This document shows, in pieces, positions 1-6,286 of a stretch of DNA of 8,128 nt (its first letter is position 1; every line of letters begins with the position of its first letter). The position numbers were made by a program, and so were the translations under genes. This DNA comes from Chitinophagaceae bacterium (GTDB lineage Bacteria; Bacteroidota; Bacteroidia; Chitinophagales; Chitinophagaceae): contig JALNZE010000040.1 of assembly GCA_023229465.1 (NCBI GenBank), forward strand, positions 1 through 8,128, read 5' to 3'. The notes beneath the pieces were generated by a model. The model was not told where the DNA came from. It was given only the letters and a program-made list of their open reading frames with translations, and ran no database searches.

Positions 1-52
1 GCTCTACTCTCGGATCCTTTAAATCATCGAAGAAAGGAAGTATCCCGTTCAT
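1..52 (-). CDS. ISAs1-family transposase, N-terminal fragment (truncated by window edge)
   Basis: Only the first 17 codons are in the window, reading MNGILPFFDDLKDPRVE. ISAs1-family transposases (DDE-type, H-repeat relatives) characteristically begin with a short hydrophobic stretch and then F-x-D-L-x-D-P-R-V-E, just before the DDE_Tnp_1-associated N-terminal domain. An in-frame TAA lies three codons upstream of this ATG, so it is the likely start. The catalytic DDE residues are not in view, so whether the gene is intact cannot be judged. It reads in the same direction as the transposase at the right edge and could be a second copy of the same element. Confidence 0.72.
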   Translation of the reverse strand, partial: MNGILPFFDDLKDPRVE

Positions 53-126
53 ATGCTTTTATCCCTATAAACGTATTTTCTTCAATTATCGCATCCCTTC
101 CCTAAAATTTAGATGCGTTTGCCCTG
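1..126 (-). mobile_element. ISAs1-family insertion sequence, left copy (5' transposase end, rest lies outside the window)
   Basis: This is the end of an insertion sequence that continues beyond the left edge. It is recognised from a terminal repeat reading inward from position 126 (minus strand CAGGGCAAACGCATC...), followed about 50 bases further in by the start of an ISAs1-type transposase. The CAGGG tip is typical of ISAs1-family ends as I recall them. The same tip and repeat occur at the other edge of the window. The flanking chromosome begins at 127, and the next gene (cvpA) ends 31 bases further on, so the insertion sits just behind cvpA without breaking it. The target-site duplication cannot be checked because the far end is not visible. 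Confidence 0.8.
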
Positions 127-127
127 G
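105..127. repeat. Terminal inverted repeat of the left IS copy
   Basis: These 23 bases are the exact reverse complement of 8005-8027. The outermost base pair on the flanking side (127 and 8005) is probably chance, which leaves a 22 bp element end whose tip is CAGGG. This is the end beside the transposase 5' end. The matching sequence at the right edge is the end beside a transposase 3' end, so the pair has the relation expected of the two ends of one IS type. Confidence 0.85.
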
Positions 128-157
128 ATGATTGACCCGCGCCGGAGGTTATAACAA

Positions 158-694
158 TTATTTAATCCGTTCCGGCAGGTTCTCAAAAAAATGAGAGAGT
201 TCTTCAAACATCCCTTTGAACAGGGGTATAACTGCTCCAAAAAGGCTAATAGCTTTGGGACCCCAGGGTTGTATAAACGCGAAGCTGCGGGAAGCCAGAA
301 AGGTATCTGCTTTGATCCAGTGAATTTTTTCCGCATAGAAAAGCAGTACACTAAACATAGTAGTATATAAGGCCGCATATAAAACAATACCACTCAATTT
401 ATTTATCCAGCCCAATAATACCATTTCCATGGCGGACTGAATAAGTAATGCGCCCACGCGTACCAGCAGCATTACGCCTATCATGATGAATATAAATGAC
501 AGAAAAGGTAGCCAGGTGGCAGCCAGATGGGTGCTATCCTGCAGCCAGCCCGCTACTAGGGCAGATAGTTTCATTGCCGCAGCCAGGCCGATAATGATGC
601 CAAGAAAAGAGAAAGCCGCCACAATAAAGCCATTGCGAAAACCCTTACTGATGGCGAGGATCAGCAGCAATACAAAAATAACATCAATGATCAT
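158..694 (-). CDS. cvpA: CvpA family membrane protein
   Basis: A 178-residue integral membrane protein that fits the CvpA family. In E. coli CvpA is needed for colicin V production, and elsewhere family members affect envelope stress tolerance; the molecular activity is not known. About four membrane segments can be seen, near residues 3-17, 22-45, 62-85 and 100-121. They are followed by an amphipathic, more polar C-terminal tail (to residue 178). The K-G-F-R-N-G-F stretch at residues 17-23 matches the conserved K/R-G-x-x-x-G loop after the first segment. Its length is normal for the family, so the IS end 31 bases downstream has not truncated it. It starts 16 bases after yqeY, probably as the last gene of gldC-yqeY-cvpA. 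The intervening bases hold a run of eight C on the coding strand. Confidence 0.85.
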   Translation of the reverse strand: MIIDVIFVLLLILAISKGFRNGFIVAAFSFLGIIIGLAAAMKLSALVAGWLQDSTHLAATWLPFLSFIFIMIGVMLLVRVGALLIQSAMEMVLLGWINKLSGIVLYAALYTTMFSVLLFYAEKIHWIKADTFLASRSFAFIQPWGPKAISLFGAVIPLFKGMFEELSHFFENLPERIK

Positions 695-710
695 TATACT
701 GGGGGGGGTA

Positions 711-1163
711 TTATTGGGTTAATAACTCTTTTACTACCGTGGCAATCGTTTTTCCATCGGCTTTCCCTGCCAGTTGTTTGGATACAATGCCCATTAGCTT
801 TCCCATATCCTGCGGACCGGCAGACCCTGTTTCAGCAATAATAGCAGCCACCGCCTCTTTCAGTTCCGCTTCACTCATCTGTTTTGGGAGGAATTTTTCA
901 ATAACAGCAATCTCTTCCGATTCTTTGGTAGCCAAATCGGGGCGGTTCTGTTTTTGATAAATGTCTAAAGAGTCTTTGCGCGACTTAACCAGCTTCTGCA
1001 ATATTTTTAATTCGCCTGCTTCGGTAACCTGGCCATTGGCGCCCGGGTCTGTTTTGGCTTTGATGATCTCGGCTTTAATGGCTCTTAACCCACGAAGCAT
1101 GGCTTCGTCTTTGGCTTTCATGGCATCTTTCATTTGTGCCATCACTTCATTTTCAAGACTCAT
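711..1163 (-). CDS. yqeY: GatB/YqeY domain-containing protein
   Basis: A 150-residue soluble protein of the stand-alone YqeY family. The family is homologous to the C-terminal tRNA-contacting domain of the amidotransferase subunit GatB. Its own role is unsettled; a link to tRNA-dependent amidation is inferred from homology only. Family features visible are the N-terminal helix with A-x-K-x-K-D and L-R-G-L-R-A-I-K (residues 16-30), the central E-F/K-F-L-P-K-Q-M-S-x-x-E-L signature (about 89-101), and the C-terminal D-M-G-K-L-M-G-x-V and L-A-G-K-A-D-G-K segments (119-138). The length is typical. It lies 10 bases after gldC and 16 before cvpA, so co-transcription is likely. YqeY next to CvpA is, to my knowledge, a recurrent pairing in Bacteroidota. 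Confidence 0.93.
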   Translation of the reverse strand: MSLENEVMAQMKDAMKAKDEAMLRGLRAIKAEIIKAKTDPGANGQVTEAGELKILQKLVKSRKDSLDIYQKQNRPDLATKESEEIAVIEKFLPKQMSEAELKEAVAAIIAETGSAGPQDMGKLMGIVSKQLAGKADGKTIATVVKELLTQ

Positions 1164-1173
1164 ACAGGTATTT

Positions 1174-1518
1174 TTATTTGTTTTCTTTTAATTGGGTTTC
1201 CTTGAATTTTTTATAAAAATCTTTGGCAAATTTTTTCATGTCGTTTACCGCTTCTGTTTGCTGTGTGGCACGCAGATAGGTGTCGGCCATACCCATCATA
1301 GTTTGGTAATAGAAGTCGGCCATTTCATCCACCATCATATCTTTTGTCCAAAGGTCTATACGAAGCGCCGATTTATCGGCGCCATCCCAGAAGGCTATCA
1401 TCATAGATTTAGCCAACTGCTTCATATCCGCTGAACTATCACTCGCCTGCCAGTTAATCTGTTGCGGCACTTTGTTTTCATCTAAATTAATTTCTATAGA
1501 AATGGTTGAAGTATGCAT
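1174..1518 (-). CDS. gldC: Gliding motility-associated protein GldC
   Basis: A 114-residue soluble protein without a signal peptide or membrane segment. The block L-R-I-D-L-W-T-K-D-M-x-V-D-E-M (residues 52-66) and the N-terminal I-x-I-x-L-D-E-N-x-x-P-x-x-I-x-W pattern (about 8-23) match GldC of Flavobacterium johnsoniae, in which loss of gldC impairs but does not abolish gliding. GldC homologues also occur in many Bacteroidota that do not glide, so motility cannot be concluded from this gene. The C-terminus is Lys-rich and helical. It is the first gene of a tight cluster with yqeY and cvpA, and a good Bacteroidota -7 element (TACTTTTGC) lies 34 bases upstream of the ATG. Confidence 0.92.
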   Translation of the reverse strand: MHTSTISIEINLDENKVPQQINWQASDSSADMKQLAKSMMIAFWDGADKSALRIDLWTKDMMVDEMADFYYQTMMGMADTYLRATQQTEAVNDMKKFAKDFYKKFKETQLKENK

Positions 1519-1550
1519 GTGTTTTTATTTAAAATCGAAAATAAGGTACC

Positions 1551-1559
1551 GCAAAAGTA
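1551..1559 (-). promoter_or_regulatory. Probable Bacteroidota -7 promoter element for gldC-yqeY-cvpA
   Basis: On the minus strand this reads TACTTTTGC, a full match to the TAnnTTTG -7 element used by the Bacteroidota primary sigma factor. It predicts a start about 25-30 bases before the gldC ATG, leaving a normal A/T-rich leader. No clear TTG is seen 19-21 bases further upstream, so only half of the promoter is supported. It lies in the 70-base gap behind the glycosyltransferase gene. Confidence 0.6.
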
Positions 1560-1588
1560 AGCCGAAACAGGAGATCATACCGCATCCC

Positions 1589-2716
1589 TTATTGTCCGGC
1601 AGCCTTTACTATTTGCTGCCAGCATTTTTCCGCGGCATCGTTCCAGCTAAATTCCGCAACACGCAATTTGCCTTTTTCTATCAGTGTATTTCTTAGCTTT
1701 TCGTCTTTATACAGGGTAAGCATCTGTTTGGCAATAGCATCCGGATCGGCCGGATCGGCATATAAGGCAGCATCGCCCCCTATTTCAGGCATACTGCCGG
1801 TAGCAGCAATGATAACCGGCACCAATGATTGCATGGCTTCCATAATGGGCAATCCGAATCCCTCATAAAAAAAAGGATGAACCAGTGCATAGGCTGCCGC
1901 GGTAATCTTCGCCATTTGTTCATCTGGCAAATAGTCTAAGCACACCACATCATCACGGTACTTATAGGTTTTTAATTTCATCAATATAGCATCATCCTGG
2001 CGGGCTAAACTGCCCGTGATCAATAATTTCATATTGCTCTGCTGCCATTTTTTAAACAGCGAGAAAGCACGGAGCAGGTTCATGAGATTTTTTTTCGGAT
2101 GCGGGCCACCTGTAAACAAAAAATATTCCCTGCCGTCTGCAAAGCCTTCTTTTACCTGTTCTTTTTCCTGCCAGGATAGTGGTTGGAAACCAATTCTTGC
2201 GGCACCATACACCACGCTAACCTTTTCGGCAGGCACCCGGTATTGATGTATGATACCATATCTTACATAATCAGATACCGTTATAATTTTCGCGGCTTTA
2301 CGTAAAAATATTTTAGTAAACAATTGATAAAACCAGCGATGATACCAGGGAATATATTGAGGATATTGTAAAAAACCAAGATCCGCTACTACCAGTACCT
2401 GTGGAATTCCTGAAGTAAGACCGCAGAAACCATAGGGTTGCAACCATACATCCGGTTTGTATTTACGCAGGGCTAACGGAGCCAATATATGATGCCAGTA
2501 AACAAATGATAAAGCATACCGGGCAGGTGGCGAAACAATAACAGGTTTTACATTTGATGCGAAAATATGCTCCTCCCTATATGGCCCGTTGATCACAAAA
2601 ATAAATTCATGTTCCGGGTGTTGCCGCGCCATACGGCTCAGGATTTCTTTCGCATAGTACCCATACCCTTTCAAACGGCCACTTTGCGGAATGATAGCGT
2701 TTATCGCGATGCGCAT
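1589..2716 (-). CDS. Glycosyltransferase family 4 (GT-B fold)
   Basis: A 375-residue GT-B retaining glycosyltransferase of the group 1 / GT4 type, which transfers a sugar from a nucleotide-sugar donor to an acceptor, typically in cell-surface polysaccharide or glycolipid assembly. The N-terminal acceptor domain opens with the beta strand M-R-I-A-I-N-A and a Gly-rich loop (G-R-L-K-G-Y-G-Y, 13-20). The C-terminal donor domain starts near 198 with Y-F-L-F-T-G-G-P-H-P-K-K-N (198-210), the usual linker and phosphate-binding region. The E-x7-E motif is present as E285 and E293 within Y-E-G-F-G-L-P-I-M-E-A. No signal peptide or transmembrane helix is seen, so it is probably cytoplasmic or peripheral. 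Donor and acceptor cannot be inferred, and no other polysaccharide genes lie in the window. It appears to be transcribed alone from a promoter element touching its start. Confidence 0.93.
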   Translation of the reverse strand: MRIAINAIIPQSGRLKGYGYYAKEILSRMARQHPEHEFIFVINGPYREEHIFASNVKPVIVSPPARYALSFVYWHHILAPLALRKYKPDVWLQPYGFCGLTSGIPQVLVVADLGFLQYPQYIPWYHRWFYQLFTKIFLRKAAKIITVSDYVRYGIIHQYRVPAEKVSVVYGAARIGFQPLSWQEKEQVKEGFADGREYFLFTGGPHPKKNLMNLLRAFSLFKKWQQSNMKLLITGSLARQDDAILMKLKTYKYRDDVVCLDYLPDEQMAKITAAAYALVHPFFYEGFGLPIMEAMQSLVPVIIAATGSMPEIGGDAALYADPADPDAIAKQMLTLYKDEKLRNTLIEKGKLRVAEFSWNDAAEKCWQQIVKAAGQ

Positions 2717-2720
2717 ACAA

Positions 2721-2729
2721 GCAAAAGTA
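2721..2729 (-). promoter_or_regulatory. -7 promoter element abutting the glycosyltransferase start
   Basis: The minus strand carries TACTTTTGC, the same nine bases as in front of gldC, but here only a few bases separate it from the ATG at 2716. With transcription normally starting about 5-6 bases after TTTG, the start would fall on or next to the A of the ATG, giving a leaderless or nearly leaderless mRNA. A TTTTTG run lies 13 bases upstream, which is too close to be the usual -33 element (19-21). Confidence 0.45.
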
Positions 2730-2791
2730 GCAACAAGATTTTCAAAAACAGCTAAAATAAAGATTGATTTACTAAGAAGACAACTATTAGG

Positions 2792-4606
2792 TTACCCTCC
2801 CTTCTTCAGTGGAATTTCAACAATGATTTCACACCCGTTACCTGGTGAAGCATTCACTGTAAAAAAACCGCCAAATATTTCAACACGCTTTTGCATGTTA
2901 GCCAGGCCGATACCTTTTCGTATTGATTGTGTATCGAATCCAATGCCATTATCTTTTATATTCATTTTAACCCTATTCCCAGAAAGAATCACGTTTACTT
3001 CAATCGCATTCGCCTGTGAATGTTTAATTATGTTATTTACCTGCTCCTGTAATATTCTATATAAATTTATTTGAATGTCATGACTGATCTGGTCCTTATC
3101 ATATTCATCAAAATGCAGGTTTATTTGAAAGTGATTATCTACATTAATATTAGCAAGCAGGCTTTTAAAGAGAAGATTCAATGAAAAATCATCAAACGAT
3201 ACCGGAGCCAGCCTGTGCGATATTTCCCTGATGTCATGAATGGCTTCTTTCAAATAACTAAGTGATGTTTCAGCCATCTCCTTAATTTCCCCCGTTCCTA
3301 AGCGCCTTGTTCTTTCCAGGTTCAGTAACACACCGGTCAGGATTTGATTTATATTATCATGAAGTTCACGTCCAATATAATTTCTTTCATTTTCCTGAGC
3401 CTCTATAGAAGCTTTGGCTATAATTAGTTCTTCTTCTTTTTGCCAGGTAATATCCTGCATGGCGCCGGCCATTCTTACTGGCTTTCCTTCTGTATCATAA
3501 ATAACAAAAGCCCTGTCGAAAATATATTTATACGATTTATCCGCGGCGCGGAAACGGTATTCAATCTGAAGCTTTCTTAATTTTTTTTCAAAAACCTCGT
3601 TTACGGCATCTTTAACCCGTCTATAGTCATCGGGATGGATTTTATCTTCCCACGAATCTGAAATATTGTCGAATGTTGTGGCCGTATAACCAAACATTTT
3701 ATACATACTGCTATTGTATTTTATCTTGTCTTTCGCGATATCCCAATCCCAAATCGTATCACTGGTAGCCCGTGAAATATTCTCATATAATTCGTTGCTA
3801 AGCCGTACTGCATTTTCTAATTTTTTTCTTTTGGTTATGTTTTTTGAAAAAAAAGTTAATCCGTCTTCTGAAGGATAAATCTTGATTCCCTCCCACATTT
3901 TCAAGGGAGCATAGTAATCTTCAATTTCCACGCTAATCTTTTTTTGCATGGCTTCATTATACTTATCCCAAACAGCGCTTTTTAAGATTTCTGGATGAAC
4001 TTCCCATAATACCTTCCCAATAATATCCTCCCTTCGTATAGTGTGGGTAGCCATGGCAGCGTCATTCAGAAAGGTATACCGCCATTCGTTATCAAAAAAT
4101 ATTACACTGTCGGTAATCCGGTTCAGCGCCGCCGCTTTTTCATTGTTATGTTTGGCAACTTCATCAGTTGCCATTTTTCGTTCCGTAATATCCGACCGTA
4201 TAGCCAGGTACTGGTATGGTTTCCCTTCGTCATTCAGAAAAGGAACAATAGTGGTGTCTACCCAATAAATTGTTCCATCCTTCGCTTTGTTGCATAAGTC
4301 GCCTCTCCATACTTTTCCATGGGCGATAACGGTCCATAAATTTTTAATAAAAAATTTAGGATGATATCCTGAATTGATGATTCTATGGTCCTTGCCTATC
4401 AGTTCTTTCGCGGAATATTTAGATATCTTACAGAAATTATTATTTACATATCTAATAATTCCCTTCTGATCGGTAATGGCTACAATAGCGAATTTATCTA
4501 AGGCAACTTTATAGTTGGCTAATTCTCTGTCTGTCCGCTGTTGCTCAACAGATCTGATCACCTCTTGACTATGCTCCACCAGCCTGGTATTGGTTCTTTT
4601 TAGCAT
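2792..4606 (-). CDS. Cytoplasmic sensor histidine kinase, three PAS domains, HisKA_3/NarX type
   Basis: A 604-residue kinase without membrane segments. A short helical N-terminus (1-33) leads into PAS1 (about 35-145, ending D-I-T-E-R-K), PAS2 (about 158-262, PAS_4-like) and PAS3 (about 268-392, PAS_3-like, ending M-Q-D-I-T). A HisKA_3 dimerisation and phosphoacceptor region follows, with R-E-L-H-D-N and H416 as the predicted phosphorylated histidine. The HATPase_c domain (about 510-600) has an N box around N524/N525, the D-N-G-I-G-F box at 552-557 and a G-I-G-L-A-N-M box at 565-571. Nothing essential is missing, so it should be active. HisKA_3 kinases normally phosphorylate NarL/FixJ-type regulators, but none is encoded here. 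PAS1 has N-S-G-Y-H-P-K-F-F...L-W...G-K-V-W-R-G, resembling PAS domains of the Aer/NifL class, some of which bind FAD; cofactor binding here is only a guess. It lies 82 bases after the hybrid kinase, probably in the same transcript. Confidence 0.93.
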   Translation of the reverse strand: MLKRTNTRLVEHSQEVIRSVEQQRTDRELANYKVALDKFAIVAITDQKGIIRYVNNNFCKISKYSAKELIGKDHRIINSGYHPKFFIKNLWTVIAHGKVWRGDLCNKAKDGTIYWVDTTIVPFLNDEGKPYQYLAIRSDITERKMATDEVAKHNNEKAAALNRITDSVIFFDNEWRYTFLNDAAMATHTIRREDIIGKVLWEVHPEILKSAVWDKYNEAMQKKISVEIEDYYAPLKMWEGIKIYPSEDGLTFFSKNITKRKKLENAVRLSNELYENISRATSDTIWDWDIAKDKIKYNSSMYKMFGYTATTFDNISDSWEDKIHPDDYRRVKDAVNEVFEKKLRKLQIEYRFRAADKSYKYIFDRAFVIYDTEGKPVRMAGAMQDITWQKEEELIIAKASIEAQENERNYIGRELHDNINQILTGVLLNLERTRRLGTGEIKEMAETSLSYLKEAIHDIREISHRLAPVSFDDFSLNLLFKSLLANINVDNHFQINLHFDEYDKDQISHDIQINLYRILQEQVNNIIKHSQANAIEVNVILSGNRVKMNIKDNGIGFDTQSIRKGIGLANMQKRVEIFGGFFTVNASPGNGCEIIVEIPLKKGG

Positions 4607-4688
4607 TGAGTTGATTCGGTTTACAGGATATCTCGCTCATACAGGCCAATTCACAAACTAAAAACGCCGGTTACCAACTTTTATTTTC

Positions 4689-6239
4689 TTATTTCGCTGT
4701 AAGGCTGATAATTTTTTTTATCAATACCTCTGTATCAAACGGTTTTGATACATAATCATTCATCCCCATTTGAATACAGCGTTCTTTTTCTCCGGCCATC
4801 GCATGGGCCGTTAAAGCGATGATGGGTATATTGCTTCGCATTTCTCCTCTTATGTAGGATGCGGTCTGGTATCCATTCATTTCAGGCATTTGCATATCAA
4901 GCAGTAAAATATCATAGTGGGCCTTTTCCAGCATTTCAACGGCAATTCTTCCGTTTACCGCTATATCCGGTATCACATTATATTTTCTAAAAATGGCCGT
5001 TACAAGTTTTACATTCAACTCATTGTCTTCTGCCACCAATATCTTAAGGTGGCTTAAATCCTGCTGGTCTGGTTTTTGAATATTTCCCTTAATTACAGCC
5101 CCCGTTTTTTTCTCAAACGATTTAAAAGATAAAGAAAAAATAAATTGTGATCCTTTGCCTATTTCACTGTTTACTGATATGGTACCCTCCTGCATTTCAA
5201 TAAGCTTTTTTACAATGCTCAACCCTAATCCAGATCCGCCATATTTCCTGGTGGTATATTCCTCCGCCTGTTTAAACCGGTCGAATATCAATTCTAATTT
5301 ATCTTCTGTCATGCCTATTCCGGTATCCGATACCCGAAATTGAATATTAGTATGGTCTTCCGCATTATTGATCACTTTGGCATGAACTGTTATATTACCG
5401 GTAGCGGTAAATTTAATGGCATTGCCCACTAAATTGATAATAATCTGGGTTAACCGGGTTGTATCACCATACACTGTTTCTGGAACATCCTCTTCACAAA
5501 TGAATGAAAGTTCCAGGTTCTTCTCCATGGCTTTTGGCCTCAGTAAAACATCTATGGATTTTAAAAGACCTAAAATATCCAATGGATAAGATTCAAAAGT
5601 CATCATCCCGGATTCTATCTTCGCAAGATCCAGTATATCGTTAATAATAGTAAGCAGGCTTTCCCCGGCTATCTTAATTGAATTTACATACTCCTTTTCT
5701 TCTGATCCCTGAACTTTATGTGAAATCAAATCAGTAAACCCCAGGATCGCGTTCATGGGCGTACGGATTTCATGACTCATATTCGCTAAAAATTCATCTT
5801 TGATCCGGTTTGACTTTTCTGCCACCTCTTTCGCTTTCGCTAAGAGTTCTTTTTCTTTTCTCTCGCTTATATCAATTATTGTCGCGAAGGCTATTTTTTG
5901 TCCGTTATTCTGCATATAATTCAGGCCTATCTCAACAGGAAACTGTACCCCGCTTTTCTTGAGCCCATATAAATCCCTGCCGCTTCCCATGCTTTTTGTT
6001 TCCGGCTTACTAAAATATGAATCACGTAATGCGATATGCTGCTTTTTAACGCTGGCGGGGAGTAAAATTTCAATTTTTTTCCCAATCAACTCATCCTTAT
6101 CATATTCAAATAATTCCGCGCACTTAGGATTGATGTAAACGATCGTTCCCTCAGAATCAGCCAGTATGATTCCCAAAGGAGCTTCGTTGATCATCATTTG
6201 ACATACTTCTTTATCAAGGCTATAGGTAAAATTTTCCAT
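4689..6239 (-). CDS. Hybrid sensor histidine kinase (PAS-HisKA-HATPase-receiver)
   Basis: A 516-residue soluble hybrid kinase. One PAS domain occupies about 10-128 (L-A-D-S-E-G-T-I-V-Y-I-N-P near 26, ending I-I-D-I-S-E-R-K). HisKA follows, with F-L-A-N-M-S-H-E-I-R-T-P-M-N and H156 as phosphoacceptor. HATPase_c (about 255-372) has an N box at N-L-V-G-N-A (N269, N273), D305 in D-T-G-I-G-M, a long F box (F-D-R-F-K-Q) and G-G-S-G-L-G-L at 334-340. The receiver (about 398-515) has the acidic pair E404/D405, phosphoacceptor D448 in L-L-L-D-M-Q-M-P-E-M-N-G, T477 and K499. All catalytic residues are present. The PAS sequence shows no obvious cofactor-binding residue. There is no Hpt domain or DNA-binding output, so the phosphoryl group must leave through a protein encoded elsewhere or act on its own kinase. 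It starts 47 bases behind the Crp/Fnr regulator, with no terminator in the gap. Confidence 0.95.
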   Translation of the reverse strand: MENFTYSLDKEVCQMMINEAPLGIILADSEGTIVYINPKCAELFEYDKDELIGKKIEILLPASVKKQHIALRDSYFSKPETKSMGSGRDLYGLKKSGVQFPVEIGLNYMQNNGQKIAFATIIDISERKEKELLAKAKEVAEKSNRIKDEFLANMSHEIRTPMNAILGFTDLISHKVQGSEEKEYVNSIKIAGESLLTIINDILDLAKIESGMMTFESYPLDILGLLKSIDVLLRPKAMEKNLELSFICEEDVPETVYGDTTRLTQIIINLVGNAIKFTATGNITVHAKVINNAEDHTNIQFRVSDTGIGMTEDKLELIFDRFKQAEEYTTRKYGGSGLGLSIVKKLIEMQEGTISVNSEIGKGSQFIFSLSFKSFEKKTGAVIKGNIQKPDQQDLSHLKILVAEDNELNVKLVTAIFRKYNVIPDIAVNGRIAVEMLEKAHYDILLLDMQMPEMNGYQTASYIRGEMRSNIPIIALTAHAMAGEKERCIQMGMNDYVSKPFDTEVLIKKIISLTAK

Positions 6240-6286
6240 AAAGAACGAGCGTTATTTTAGATAAGGTCAGATTGGGTTACTTGTTT

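Noticed and set aside
127..157. Terminator behind cvpA
   Set aside because: The 31 bases between the cvpA stop and the IS end contain no stem with a following T-run on the minus strand.
2691..3074. A 127-codon plus-strand frame across the glycosyltransferase-kinase gap
   Set aside because: Most of it is antisense to the conserved HATPase domain of the kinase, and it has no coding features of its own.
4707..4725. TGATAA / TTATCA arms around a T-run near the end of the hybrid kinase, as a terminator
   Set aside because: The arms are short and A/T-only, the T-run is in the loop rather than after the stem, and it lies within coding sequence.
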